DNA of 64,000 bases, from assembly GCF_012273895.1 (NCBI RefSeq), contig NC_052103.1, positions 2,294,001-2,358,000 of the forward strand, in the 5' to 3' direction. Under the pieces are notes generated by a model. It saw nothing but the letters and a program-made list of their open reading frames with translations. It made no database searches and was not told the DNA's origin. A program made the translations under genes and the position numbers. Shown here piece after piece: positions 36,277 to 48,598 of this stretch. This DNA is from Zerene cesonia. Its lineage: Eukaryota > Arthropoda > Insecta > Lepidoptera > Pieridae. Position 1 is the first letter of the stretch; every line of letters begins with the position of its first letter.

Positions 36277-38170
36277 TTATTCATCTTCGCAATCTGTAGT
36301 GGGAGGGATTGGGTCTTTATAGTATTGGTCATAAATATCTTCCCAGAAGAGTGATCTGTGTTCCAGGGTCTTCAACTCAATTGTCTGGTTAAAGGACATC
36401 AGTTTAATATCGTCTAATTGTGCCGCTGGCCAGTCCTGAGCACTCGATCCTTCTAGAACAGGTACTCTGGAAAAAGATAATTTCTTAATTTAGTCGCAAT
36501 AAAAAAAATAATAACATTTAAACAGATCTCGCAGTTTGTCACTTAAAATTCTACAAATATGATTTTACTTACCCAGTTGTAACGAAATTGTACCACATAT
36601 CACGCATTATTGTCTTCATATTTTTAAGCTCAGTCGAAATAGTAGTTTCATTCTTATTGTCCAAAATGACAAATGACTGCACCGTATGGAAAGCTCCTCG
36701 TTTGTTTATATATGGGAACACTGAGGATTCATTGGATGTGAATGAATATTGGTATAAGTAAAGATTTTCATGTCCAGCCTCTAAATGCAACTTGACTGCC
36801 CTCAACATGGGATACACATACATGGTGTCTGTGAAGTAGTTGATATACAGTAAGATATTTTCGTTGCTAATAACTTCTTCGTCACCGAAGTAATAATCCT
36901 GGACTTGTTGGAGAACGTCAGTTAGTTCATCGTCAGTAGAGAATTCTAAGTCGAGTGGTAAGAAGTCTGTTAAGTTTTGAATCAAAATATTTTTCCATTG
37001 TTCAAATACTCTCAGCCTGAAGGAACCTTCAAATTCGCAGAAACTGTACATGGCTGGGATCTGGCGATAATTTCCACTTTTCAACATTTGATACGGGCTT
37101 TCTGAAAGGAACATTTCTTGGCCAATATCATTTTCAATACACGGTGAGAACAGGAAATCAATTAGTCTCGCTGTATCTATAGAAACCAACGTATCGTAAG
37201 TAGCATTTGTGTAGAAGTCTTCCAAACTACTCATATCATAAGTGCCACTATAATTTAGCATTTTTGCATAAGTTTTTGCGCTTCTAGTGGGATCGACTTG
37301 AACTGTGGATGGACCTAAGGTTATTCCACTATCTGCGATCATCTTGGTAAATAATCCTTCCGTCATTTCAGAAATTGATAAAAGATCTACAGATCGGGCC
37401 CCAGCGCTGCTGCCGTATATAGTGACATCAGATGGATTGCCTCCGAAATACGCAATGTTATCCTGTACCCATTGTAGAAGTTTTACTTGATCTTTCATAC
37501 CAGCATTACCCGGTGCAGTTTCTGTTCCAAGGCACAAGAAACCATGTACTCCTAATCGGTAATTAAAGGTAACAACAATGATTTCTTTGGTCTGTACCAC
37601 ATTTCTCGCCGAAAATGTGTCGGAAAATCCATATTGATACGCTCCCCCGTGAACATATACAACTACTGGTAAATCCGTATTGTTAGTGTCTGGCACATAC
37701 AAATTGGTTATAAGGCAATCTTCTCGAACTTTTGGGTCAACTACGCCTTTTAAGGAGTTGCTATTTTGCGGACATATTACATTCGTCTCTGTAGCTTCAA
37801 ATGTGTCTGTCCATGTTGGGGGATCTAAAGCAACCTAGAAAAATTAAAATATTATTTAATAACAAAAAATAAACAATTTCTCCGAAACGGTCAAGTATAT
37901 AGTTTTAGATTGCGAGAGCACGAAATTATTGTTGCTTATGGATTGAGGAGTCAAAACATATTATGTTTTTGTTACCTTGAAACGGTCTTTTCCTGTGGGA
38001 GCTGTTGCATATGGTATGCCGTGGAATTCAAATAAATCCCATCCTGACAACTTATAGCCCTTCACAGGTCCTTGGTTGATGTTCACAATTAATGAATCGT
38101 CAGCATAACTTTGAGCGATTGATATAATGGCTATAAATATGAATAGGTTCTTCATCGTGGATGGCTGAAC
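36277..38170 (-). CDS. Secreted carboxylesterase CE2
   Basis: Paralogue of CE1, 543 aa. Coding exons (minus): 38155-37976, 37834-36573, 36466-36277. Intron phases are 0 and 2, and exon 2 is 1262 nt as in CE1. The start ATG (38155) follows a leader acceptor (aatttcag, at 38171-38172) and gives a signal peptide MKNLFIFIAIISIAQSYA. The triad is Ser203 in GSSAG, Glu329 in FEG and His443 in GAFHTVQ; the oxyanion loop is HGGAY. The segment GWDLFEFHGIPYATAPTG is identical in CE1, making these two the closest pair. The catalytic exon carries no in-frame ATG before LITNLYVP, so starts placed inside it at TTG are wrong. The acidic tail DCEDE has no membrane anchor. AATAAA overlaps the stop. Substrate unknown. 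Confidence 0.93.
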
Positions 38171-38856
38171 CTGAAATTATGACATTATAAATTATCTCGT
38201 AAATTATCTGCTTTACTTGAGTATTTATTATAATTATAATAAAACGACATTCATTTCGATTTGAATATTGTTAGCATGCTATTTAAGCGAAACGCAAAGA
38301 CACTTAAATTCACATTTAATGTATGATTTTTTTTATGAAATGTACCATAGTTCCGGTGTTAAATAATTGTTATATGATTTTTTTAATATAAGCACATTTA
38401 TTCGAAATATGATTTGATACGATGTTATTACATTTTTGCAAGAAAATCATGTTTTATTGTCGTTAATGTAATATTTTGCAATATTATCTAGTATTGATCT
38501 ATCAGCACATTCAGATTCTGGAAGTTCAAAAACTATGTACAAATATTAAAGATATTTGTCAAATACACATATTAATGCATCAGCATCTTCGTCATGAATA
38601 TGGATTGCATATTTTATACAATTGTTGAGGTATTTATCAAACAATTACTATTATCAAACAATGATTTAGTGGGCTTATCGATCTCAAATCAAAAATGAAC
38701 AAAGATAGTATGATGGCAATCAATAACAGGCCCGAAGTCTTTAAAGAAGTTTAGAAAGGCCCCGAGGACTATGATTTTGTTTCAATTTAGAGCATTGAGC
38801 TACCAACATTAATTCACCATTGCATATGAAAGTGATCCCTAAGTGCTACACGCAAA

Positions 38857-38883
38857 GTATACTGTATACAGTATACAGTATAC
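38857..38883. repeat. Palindromic GTATAC tandem run
   Basis: 38857-38876 is a perfect 20-bp palindrome made of GTATAC units, followed by one more unit. Confidence 0.85.
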
Positions 38884-39647
38884 GCACAGTGCTACAGCTA
38901 TACACACACACCGGGCGAAGCCAGGGCGGATCGCAAGTATATTTATAAGACAATAAATCATGCAAAATCTATATAAACATTTTTAATTTTATTCTACATA
39001 ACCCTTAAAATATCCTAAATAGATTTTAATTATACTTATTTAAAAATAGTAAAAGTCTGGTTTTATTGTGAGAATTTTTACAATAAGATTAAAGTGTTAC
39101 CTTATCCGTTAAATGAAGGAACTCACTTAATTTTATTACAAAAAATGTTGGGTTATTTATTAAGGTGACTTACCTGAATGGGATATGAAGACTTTTTGAT
39201 TATACTTTCTGTAGAACCATATTGTTTTATAGTACTTTTTTAACCTTGAAATATGTATACATCTCATTGTGATCAGAAAATAAGAAGATGTAATTATGTT
39301 ACCTGAATATAACCAAAAACATTTGAGTAAATATCGCAGTTCCGGAGTAACCGATATGTGCAAATATGTATTTGGCTATACATACATTCATTTTACATAA
39401 GCTAGCTGATGCCCGCGACTTTGTTCGCGTTAATTATTCAAACATGTCGGAACAGCTGAGGATTTAAGATCCAGGTCCACTCCTACGTCGCTCGTGGTAC
39501 GGATTTTTCTCTCGTTTTTTATGCTTTTACGCTTAGCAACATATTTGGCAATTAACTTTTATATATAAAGAAGGTGTTTAAAAGGTCAAATTAATTGTAT
39601 CCAGGCTGGATAATACTTTATTTTGAGAAATTTTGAAAGAACAAAAA

Positions 39648-39830
39648 AAATAATCACGAGGTGGGCGGCCAAGCTGAAGCAATCGTAGCAAAAAGAAGTG
39701 GGTTCGAATCCGGCCTCGTCATAATTTTTTTTCTATTCTTTCAAAAATTTTCATTTTATATATATAATAAACACATCAATGCTATAAAACTGAAAATGAA
39801 AAGGCTTTTTTATACTATTTTTTGTTTTGT
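39648..39830 (+). repeat. tRNA-derived SINE, family B, copy 3
   Basis: An A-box-like 'gtgggcggccaagctgaagc', B box 'ggttcgaatcc', tail 'ttctattctttcaaaaattt' and then 'aatgctataaaactgaaaat', the same tail as at 7015-7185. The 94-codon frame across it is incidental. Confidence 0.8.
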
Positions 39831-40604
39831 GTTTTTTACCTCTCAACTTAGGGTCAACCGATTTTTTATACATTTTCTTGTTTGTTTAAAATCTGGTGCC
39901 TCTCATGTGTCCTATTTAAATCGGTCTAGTTCTCGCTATTTATAGGAGGAATATCTAAATGCTTATAAAAAATTATAATAACTATTTTTTAAATATTCAA
40001 TATCGTAATGTATCATAGTCAACAAAGAATGTAATAGTTTCGCGGTATCCGTTTGTCGACTTCGACTTGACATTCTAAAAATACTGTAATTTGGCTTAAA
40101 CTTTATGGCCACCTCCTTTATGAAGTAGGTTAGTAGAAATATTAAATCTAATATATGTAAATATTTCTGCTAACTAAACTAAAAATATTTCAACTAAAAA
40201 TAATAATTAGCACGGAACTGAACCTCATATTTGCATATAAAATAATACTGTTTTGTGTTAATAATTCATTGTTTAAACACATGTGTTTCTACAAATGCTT
40301 ATTTTATTTATTTTAAATAAATAATATAATACTCAAATTTAGGTGGATAGACGAGGCTCAGTGGTGAAAAATGGCACCATTCCACATATTGAACTAGACA
40401 GTAACACAACACAGAAACACAACTCTATAGGTACCTTTATTATGAAAATTAATAAACCTATTTGGCTGGCACCAACTTCAAATAGTTTAGTGGATACTTT
40501 ATACTAGTTACGTACTTATACTAATTATGTGTTTTTCACTTATTTTAACACTTATATACTATATACATACCATTATTGTGGCATAGAAAATTATTACATG
40601 TCTC

Positions 40605-41367
40605 TCAAAGGTAAGATTGTATGGGATTCCAGCCATAGTTCCCAAAACCTGTGCGCCTGAACTCGCTCCTGTTCTGACACGCCTCTTTCGTCCTTCAATG
40701 ACCACTGGAATAGTACCAGAATCATGGAAACTTGCCAATGGGCAGCCTGCGCCCAAAAAAGTCGTGCCGAGCTCTCTAACTATAGGCCAATTTCAGTCAC
40801 GTCTATACTCTGTAAGACTATGGAACGTGTACTGAATAGCAGGCTCCTGACACACCTAAAAGCGAACGACCTACTTAGTGACCGCCGGTACGGTTTCTGC
40901 CGAAATCGGTCAACTGGGGATTTTCTAGCGTGTGCCACCTATATCTGGAGCGAGGCCATTGAGAATCATGCTGAAGCACTTGCTGTCTCTCTCGATATCT
41001 CCAAGTTCAATAGGGTCTAGCATGATAGTCTTATTGGCACTACCCCATTAATGGAATTACACAGCCTAATTCCGCCATCCCCATTTTTCCATCGATCGTC
41101 AAGGCGCACAGACCCTAGGCATCGCTATCTGGTGGACGTTCCATGTACCCGAAGACGAAGCGGTTCGATTCCACATTATTTATTCGAACCGCAAGGGATT
41201 GGAACATGCTTCCTGAGTCTGTGTTTCCCGACGAGTACAATCTGGAGGTCTTCAAGAGAAGAATGAACAAGTACCTTCTAGGGAAGCGCGTTACAGCCTA
41301 GACCACATCTCAGCTTACCATCAGGCGAGATCATTAAAGATTAAAAAATAAAAAATAAATAAAAAAA
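40605..41367 (+). pseudogene. LINE pseudogene with internal deletion and frameshifts
   Basis: The first part encodes reverse transcriptase in two frames: 'PELAPVLTRLFRPSMTTGIV', then after a shift 'NYRPISVTSILCKTMERVL', 'RYGFCRNRSTGDF' and 'AVSLDISKFNRV', followed by a stop. From about 41165 a different frame gives the typical LINE C-terminus ('IRTARDWNMLPESVFPDEY', 'KRRMNKYLLGKR'), ending at a stop near 41301. Most of the reverse transcriptase after the first catalytic Asp is missing. An A-rich tail follows (41333-41367). It is dead, and of the same family as the minus-strand copy at 24918-26140. Confidence 0.85.
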
Positions 41368-41540
41368 GCTAATTTCTTGCAACAAATCTGCGACAAATAT
41401 CAATTTCTAAAGACATAATGGGACGTCTTATATGTTTTTCTAATTATGTTTGAATAATGCTTCGCTACATAAAGGAATAATATAATTTTATCCACTATTT
41501 GTAAGTACCTAAATAATACTTAACAACCTTACATACCAAC

Positions 41541-41750
41541 CGGCTCCTTGGTACAGTGGTTAACACGTGAGCTTAGAACCCAGGGGTCCTGGGTTCGATT
41601 CCCGGTGGGGACGCACAAAAAAAAAATGTCTCGATCTGGCAGGACACAGAAGGCTGATCATATACTTCTCCATAAAGAAAAGCAATCAGTGAAACAGATG
41701 TATATCATCTGCCCCATACCCCACTAGGGGACACGGGACTTCACTTTTAA
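41541..41750 (+). repeat. tRNA-derived SINE, family C, copy 2 (best copy)
   Basis: A box 'tggtacagtggttaacacg', B box within 'gggttcgattcccggtgggg', an A-rich run, then the body 'aggctgatcatatacttctc' and 'ctaggggacacgggacttca'. The tRNA-like head has no proper cloverleaf or tRNA end, and the body repeats elsewhere, so it is not a tRNA gene. Confidence 0.85.
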
Positions 41751-42774
41751 ATAATACTTATAGCGTACATTTGTTTTTATTGTAGATAAATGAAGCAATT
41801 GCGAGTTCCTAAAACCTGAGCCAAGATAAGAAGCAGTGTATTATGAAAGCACGAAGCTACAGACATGTGTGCTATAAATCTGTGACACCCCTTATCTATT
41901 TCGTTTTGAAAAGTATTAAAAACTTGGAGAGAATGACCAATGTTTTAGACAAGACATATTCATCATCATCATCTCTTATACAAGAGCCCAGTTATACTAT
42001 AACATAAATAGAAATTATATCTTAGCAAAAGTTATTCAGTCTTATGAGCATTTTTCTCGACTTATAATAATCGAGATCTGAAATTTGATGTTGGAATCAG
42101 CGGATAAATTCGGGAAGAAAAGTTTTATATGAAAGCCTCCTGATTTGTTGTGCAAAGTTGACAAGAACGAAAGCGAGTAACAGCTAGTCTTATTTACGAC
42201 TGCATCGATCAAACGATACTAATTAAGCACAAATTGTGTAGGTAATGTCTGTGACGATGAATTTATGATTGTTACTCTATTATGCATAGAAAAGTATCGG
42301 ATATGTAAGAAATTTGCCGCAAGGATTATTGCATGGATTAGCTTTTACATGTGCTATGTGTTACCTATGTAAAAATATAGTACGCAGATCCAAGAGAAAC
42401 CGTGGGCTCCAGCTAGTTTAGACATAAATTTTATAAGATGTATTTTAATATAACAGTATTTATTATTTTTTAGTAACAGGTATTTTAATATACTTACATA
42501 TCTATTATATTCTTTACTAGATTTCCGCCTTTAACTTCGCGTGCGTAGTCAAAAAAAATGCATGTCCCGAATTTATCCCCACGTAGTCCCTTCTTCGCTA
42601 TTAAACTACGTCTTTACAAAATTTAAGACGAGACAAACGTACAGAAGGACAGACAGACAGATATGATGAAATTATTATTAGGAACATATATTATACTAGA
42701 AATGCAAATTTAACCTGATAATCCTTACCTACCTTACATATAATTTAATCTGATATACCTTATAACAGATATTT

Positions 42775-42965
42775 ATATGAAACTAGCTGGACTCAGCAAA
42801 CGCTGTTCTGCTTAACATTAATTTTTTTGAGGTATATAAAATAGATGTTGCCCGATTCTCAGTCCTAACCAATTTGCACAAAAAAACTTATTAGAATCGG
42901 TCCAGCCGTTTCGGAGGAGTATGGTAACTACCATTGTGACACGCGAATTTAATTTATATAGAGAT
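42775..42965 (+). mobile_element. RTE-like 3'-end fragment
   Basis: 'actagctggactcagcaaac', 'agaatcggtccagccgtttc' and 'gtgacacgcgaatttaattt' ending in 'atatagagat' match the common layout of RTE 3' remnants. Confidence 0.55.
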
Positions 42966-43157
42966 AGTTAAAAAAAAATAGAAATGTTTGAGAAATAAAA
43001 TGTTTTTTATTATTCCGCCTTTGGTTACTTCTACATGGAAATGACAATTTTTACGAGAAATGTACTTTGAGATAACGATGCTTACGTACAACTTATACCG
43101 AGGAAATTAATTAGATGTTGATAGGCACCAGAAAATTACATTTTTAAGACTGTTATT

Positions 43158-43198
43158 TTATCTTATCTGAACTGTCATTATCTCTTACGTTATAAATA
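43158..43198 (+). promoter_or_regulatory. CE3 core promoter: GATA cluster plus TATA box
   Basis: TTATCT (inverse of AGATAA) occurs at 43158, 43163 and 43178. TATAAATA follows at 43191-43198, about 35 bp before the CE3 ATG. The overlapping tandem TTATCTTATC recurs before CE4 (48599) and at 46027. The TATA call is fair; control by GATA factors is inferred. Confidence 0.45.
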
Positions 43199-43232
43199 CA
43201 TATTTCGGCATCTCGAGAATGTGTATTAAAAG

Positions 43233-45789
43233 ATGATGTCCCTGAAAGCAGTACTACTGTTTTGTGTAGCATCAGTTATACGAGTTGAAAGTTTAAATTA
43301 CAGGATAGTGAATACAACGCAAGGACCGGTTAAAGGTTACAAATTGGATACTGAAAATGTCTTTAGTTTCCTCTCTATCCCTTATGCTACTGTACCAACT
43401 GGGTTAGATCGATTTAAGGTAAGACTCGTGAATATTTCTTGCATTGCATTGCATGATTTTAGTAGTTATTTTATTTTCTATTTTATGGCGGGCAACTGAG
43501 TTGTTGGTTCGCCTGATGGTAAACAATCACCACCGCCCATGAACACTCGCAGAGGCAGGACATTCAGACCTCTGAGAATGCGCTGCCCGCTTTTATGGGG
43601 TAAGGAAAAAGGAAAGGATTAAAGACTGGGAAGAAGGAATGGACTGGGTCCGGTGTGGAAAAAGGAAACCGATGAGGAAAGCCTCCGGCTCCCCCATTCA
43701 CCGTACGAAACAGTGGCATGCCACTATTTCACGCCGGTTTTCTGTGGGGGTGTGGTGCTTCCTCGGTGCAAGCTGGCCCAATTCGTGCCGAAACGTGCTC
43801 GACTCCCACAATAAAATAGATATAGATTGACTTAATTAACACCAGTTGATCTCAGTGGATAATCGAGAGTTCACTTCATTCAATAGAGCAGGTGCCAATG
43901 CATGAATGCATATTCAATGAAAATCACAAATTAACAATGTATGCATATAATTTATAAATATGTTTTTTTTTTTATATTGAGTAAAACATAAATAATTACG
44001 ATTATGAACAAGTAGTTGTATTTCAGTTTTAATTTTATACAGGCTCCGTTACCACCTCCGACATGGACCGAACTTTTTGAAGCTAATGAAAAGGATATCG
44101 CTTGCCCACAATCAGGTCATAAACTAGACACTGGTGATGAATATCGAGAACAATGCCTAGTTGCTAGTGTGTTTACGCCTAATACGACGGCACAAAATTT
44201 ACCTGTTCTGGTATACGTACATGGAGGAGGATTTTTTATAGGATACGGTAATGAATTCACACCGAAACATTTAGTTCAAAGTGGAAAGATAATAGCTGTC
44301 ACTTTTAACTATCGTCTTGGACCGCAAGGCTTTTTATGTCTGGGCACAGAAGCTGTACCTGGTAATGCTGGGATGAAAGATCAAGTTGCGTTACTTAGAT
44401 GGGTACAAAAGAATATCGCTAACTTTGGGGGAAATCCTAAGGACGTTACCATTGCGGGATACAGCGCTGGAGGGGCTTCTGTAGATTTACTAATGCTATC
44501 TAAAATGGCTCAAACGTTATTTAGTAAAGTAATACCAGAGAGTGGCGCGAATATTCTAGATGTTGGTGTTCAAATTAATCCGATTGAATATGCACGATTG
44601 TATGCCAGTAATTTAAAATTCGAAAATGTTGATGACATGAAAGCGTTAGAACAATTTTATTTGACAGTCCCTTTCGATGTCTTGACTTCTATAGATGTTT
44701 TGAATGGAGTAGACAATGTTAATATATTGTCTCCTTGTATTGAGCGAGATATTGGCCAAGAAGAAAGATTCTTAGAAGACAGTCCGGTGAACATAATAAC
44801 TAGTGGGCATTATAATAAATACCCAATACTGTATGGTTTTTCAGAAATGGAGGGCCTTTTCCGAATTGGGAATTTTGAGAAAATAAAAAACTTAATGAAC
44901 AATAATTTTGCTAATTTTCTACCGAATGATTTACATTTTATTAATGGGAAGAAAAAAGAAGAAGTCGGGAAAATTGTTAAAAAGTTTTATTTCCGTGAAG
45001 AGCCAGTAGGTCCAATCAATATTTTGAAATATGTTGATTATTTCACAGATTCTATGTTCGCTTTTAATATATTACGAACGGTCCAGCTGCAGGCCAAAGT
45101 TGGTAATGATAAAGTGTATTTGTACGAATACGCTTTCGTCGATAGTGATGTAGACATAATTCCATATACAAATATGCGTGGTGCTACTCACTGCGCGCAA
45201 ACAATGGCTGTGTTAGATTCACCCAATGAAGATAATATCACTGAAGAATACAAAACAATGAAACATTACATGCGGGAAATATGGTTAAATTTTATAATAT
45301 ACGGGTAAGTGTTAAAATTTACTAAATGAAATTTTACACTAACCTTTTTTATACTTCAAGAATTCGAAAATCTAATTGCCCTTTTGCAGAAATGATTTCA
45401 ATCAAAATTGATACTACTGTTAATTCATTTCTTGTTTCTAATATAATATTATAAATATAAAAATGTAAATATAATATAAAATAATTGTAAACATATTTTT
45501 TAGAGAACCAGTTCCCAGTGAATCAGCATTACCACCTTGGCCTCCAGTTACTGTAGACAACTTATCATACATGTCTCTCAATAGCACTATAGTGTATAGA
45601 GATAGACTCTTATATGAGAGAGCACAATTTTGGGAACAAATCTACGCAAAATATTATCAGCATCCCTCAGCACCAAACCCTAACAATATCAAAAATTATT
45701 CTACCAGAAATGATGGCTCATCTGTTTTTTATATTATGATTACATCCTTTTTATTAAATTTCCTTTCAGTAACAGAAAAAAAAAAGTAA
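43233..45789 (+). CDS. Carboxylesterase CE3 with hydrophobic C-terminal tail
   Basis: 577 aa. Coding exons: 43233-43418, 44043-45304, 45504-45789, with phases 0 and 2 as in the other cluster members. Exon 2 is exactly 1262 nt. Signal peptide from MMSLKAVLLFCVASVIRVES. Oxyanion HGGGF, nucleophile Ser203 in GYSAG, Glu332 in MEG, His445 in GATHCAQ, so the enzyme should be active. Unlike CE1 and CE2, the C-terminal exon is long and ends NDGSS followed by about 16 hydrophobic residues and a charged EKKK end. This could be a GPI-anchor signal or, because of the lysines, a single membrane anchor with a tiny tail. Intron 1 carries a family A repeat. AATAAA occurs at 45802. Closest relative in the window: CE4. 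Confidence 0.94.
43490..43800 (+). repeat. Dispersed repeat family A, copy 4 (CE3 intron 1)
   Basis: The fullest copy: 'ggttcgcctgatggtaaaca', 'accaccgcccatgaacactc', 'gactgggaagaaggaatgga', and 'tatttcacgccggttttctg' up to 'gcaagctggccca'. It is the reverse complement in order to the copy at 1-275. Lies wholly within the first intron of CE3. Confidence 0.8.
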
Positions 45790-46026
45790 TATTTCACAAT
45801 GAATAAATGTATAATTATAAGAGAGTAATAAATAAAGAACAAAACTTTAAATAAATCGTATTGCTGAAATTGTGTTCAATTACAAAAGGTTTTACTAGGA
45901 ATAGGTTCAAATTCGATTCTTCGTCGATTGGAACAATATTAATCAATGTACATACTGTATACATAAATTAAGAAATCAATAAAATTATCTCATTTGCGAT
46001 ATAACGAGTATCCGAATTCGGAAATA

Positions 46027-46053
46027 TTATCTTATCATCTTTCTATATATAAG
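46027..46053 (+). promoter_or_regulatory. Orphan GATA plus TATA promoter-like block
   Basis: TTATCTTATCA at 46027-46037 followed by TATATATAAG at 46044-46053. Order and motif match the CE3 promoter, but no signal-peptide exon follows. It could be a relic of a lost esterase copy, an alternative distal start for CE4, or chance in AT-rich DNA. Confidence 0.25.
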
Positions 46054-46124
46054 AATAGTAACTGAACTTCTTAATTATATTATCAGCTTTCTCACAATCA
46101 TTTGGTATTTATTTATGACTAGCT

Positions 46125-46310
46125 GGAACCTGCGGCTACACTCGCATAGTACCCGGCTGAAATGTAGCCTGTGTGTTAAATCAGACTATAATCAATTTCC
46201 GTACCAAATTGCAAACAAATCCCAACAGAGGTTTTCCGTGAAAAGTAACAAGCACATACATTCTAACATACTTTCGCGTTATTGTATTAGTACGATCCAC
46301 CTACATGTGG
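46125..46310 (-). mobile_element. Decayed TE fragment
   Basis: 'tagctggaacctgcggctac' at the left, then 'taccaaattgcaaacaaatc' and 'aacatactttcgcgttattg' at the right: the reverse order of the Helitron and CTAGT-ending remnants seen elsewhere. The 73-codon frame inside is not a gene. Confidence 0.5.
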
Positions 46311-47929
46311 TCACAAAGTATAAGATTGAGGTCTAAAGATTTGACCTCAATCTCAAGTGGTAGTTTAAACTCTAAACTACCGACGTTCGCATTCGCGATA
46401 CGTAATTAATTTTGAAAAAATTACATGCGCTTCACTCAAGCTCGGTTTCATCTTATAAACAACAAATGAGACATCAATTTACACATCTGCCAAAGTCAGG
46501 GCGATCCAAGCTTCACATCCCAACATTGTTACCTATATATTTTGCAAACACTGAGAAACTTTCAGCTTTTATGATTTGACGAAGGTCTGGCGCCCGCGGG
46601 CTCTTGGACCATAATGCGAGTTCACTTGCTTAGTAGAAGATAGTGTCTATGTACTAAAGAGCAAGCTATATGTAAAATCTTTTTGCAATTGCGTAGTTTT
46701 TGTCATAATACAGGACAAATTATAAGCGTTTTGCAATATAAGCGCTGCCCCTTAAAGAAGGTCTTCTAACCTCTATTACCTATTCAGTGTATAAACAGTC
46801 AATAACACTACGTAATTGTTTTTATATTTATAATGGACGTAAAAAGAAAAATTTTAAAGCTATGATAACATAAGACAAGTTTAAGTGCAATTCTTCAATA
46901 TGTATTATCATTGTTAAGTGTCTCTACAATCTACGCAAAAACCATGAGATATTAAATGTTTGGCGTGTGTGAGAATATGTGTGTGAGCGTAAGTGTGTGT
47001 TTGTGGGTGTGGGTGTGTGTACATACACATATGCTACATGGCATGGTGCCTCCCAAACGGGTGGACCGATTATTTGTTTCAGTTGTTTTTTGATTTGAAT
47101 GGTTAATCAGACGGGACTGTTCTTAGTTACGTTTGATGAAAATTGGTCAAAGATGGCCGCCGCCGTAAATGGCTTTTCTATTAGCTGTTCCATTAAATCT
47201 CAAAAAATTTATTTATTTTGTTAGTCTTCTTTTAGAATGAACTTTTATTCGTTATAATACAATTTAACCATTTAGCACCGATTCGAAAAGCAGTTTCTAA
47301 AGAGAAGAGCCGGCGAAAATCTCTGTAATTTCTCTTTCATAATTTTCTCAAATTTACTCATTTATTGTTGACTTTATCATATATTATTTACGCGTAAATG
47401 AAAATTATAACATTTAACACATGAGTGTAATACTTTGTTAAGTGAGCAATAAACATCTTATATTTTTAAGTATCTCACGTTTAGAAACTTCGACTTAATC
47501 ACCTTCTCACGATATCTACGGCTTATTTACATCTGTTTTCCTAAGATTTCAGATTTATATATATTACATTACCATACGTGTACCATTATAGCTCGTTGCA
47601 TTGAAAAAAAAGTAATTTCTATGTAAATGGTCTGATAGTTTTAAATCAATATTTTTTTTAAAATATTTTAAATAACCAACAAAGTTATAACGTCCATGCA
47701 AAGTTATGAATTTTTATTTTATGCGATTAATAATTAATTTTAACAAAACATTAACCGCTTTCGATTGTCTGCACGAGATCGAATTTAAATGGGACCACAT
47801 GGGAGGCACCAGCTATCAAATAAAATAAAGAATCATAAAAAACGGTTGCTCTTGCTTCGGCCATTCTCGAAATTAGATTCTGCCGAAATAAGTAAATAGG
47901 ATATGCTTTATCTGTAGCGATCCTAGTGT

Positions 47930-48190
47930 CAGTTTGTTGTGATCCTGAGTTCAGGTTGTTGATTTCTTCCCCCTGAGCGCATTTCCTGGGTCTTCAAGGT
48001 ATTATAGGTAACTTTGAATCTACACAGAGCAGTTTCACACTTGTCGTTCAGTTTGGACTGCATGTCAATGTGTTTACGGCTAAGCAGACACATGTCGTCA
48101 ACGTAGTCTCGGTCACCCAGTTGGTTGGTGATTGCCCACTCTGTACCGCGTTGCTTTCCCTCATTGACTTTGTGCATTATGCCTTATGTA
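47930..48190 (-). pseudogene. LINE reverse transcriptase fragment (YVDD region)
   Basis: On the minus strand the frame reads GTEWAITNQLGDRDYVDDMC followed by LLSRKHIDMQSKLND, which matches the catalytic xxDD block and following helix of non-LTR reverse transcriptases. It is only about 80 codons, without the rest of the enzyme, so a dead fragment. It ends against a short hairpin (48197-48223) and a family C SINE. Confidence 0.75.
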
Positions 48191-48196
48191 AGTTGT

Positions 48197-48223
48197 ACCA
48201 CGAAGAATATTGTTCTTCGTGGT
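48197..48223. repeat. Short hairpin at LINE/SINE junction
   Basis: The 11-bp arms accacgaagaa and ttcttcgtggt are perfectly complementary around a 5-base loop (tattg). Confidence 0.8.
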
Positions 48224-48231
48224 GTAAGTAA

Positions 48232-48443
48232 AGTGAAGTCCCGTGTCCCCTATTGGGGTATGGGGCAGATGATATACATCTGTTTCACTAATCGATTTTC
48301 TTTATGGAAAAGTAGGTGATCAGCCTTCTGTGTCCTGCCAGACCGAGACATTTTTTTTTCTTTGTGTGTCCCCACCGGGAATCAAACCCAGGACCCCTCG
48401 GTTCTAAGCTCACGCGTTAACCACTGTACCAAGGAGGCGGTCA
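48232..48443 (-). repeat. tRNA-derived SINE, family C, copy 3
   Basis: Reverse-oriented copy: 'gtgaagtcccgtgtccccta' to 'actgtaccaaggaggcggtc', the complement of the copy at 41541-41750. Confidence 0.85.
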
Positions 48444-48598
48444 ACACTCTTCGGGGTACTAGCTACATAAAGCTACTAGCTACATAAGGGGATAGCAAGC
48501 AGTCCCATCTTACACCAGTGCATACATCAATGTCATCTGATACTCCAAGCCAGTCACGTGCCAATCCACATCAGGGATACTGTTAAGTATTTTATAAG

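Larger units (their letters stand above)
38171..43140. other. Spacer between the divergent esterase pairs
   Basis: About 5 kb separating CE2 (minus) from CE3 (plus). Contents are a palindromic GTATAC run (38857-38883), SINE family B (39648-39830), a LINE pseudogene (40605-41367), SINE family C (41541-41750) and an RTE-like fragment (42775-42965). No further esterase exon (QGPVKGYK or GxSAG text) is visible. Confidence 0.6.
45790..48598. other. Spacer between CE3 and CE4
   Basis: No gene exon is recognised. It holds a GATA/TATA promoter-like block without a downstream gene (46027-46053), a decayed TE (46125-46310), an imperfect GT-rich run near 46975-47020, a LINE fragment (47930-48190) and SINE family C (48232-48443). 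Confidence 0.6.

Noticed and set aside
38192..38209. GATA sites before CE2 as promoter elements
   Set aside because: They fall just upstream of the leader-exon acceptor, so inside an intron; weaker evidence than at CE3 and CE4.
41546..41620. tRNA gene on the plus strand (A and B boxes)
   Set aside because: Family C SINE head; four copies with the same non-tRNA body are in the window and no clean cloverleaf forms.
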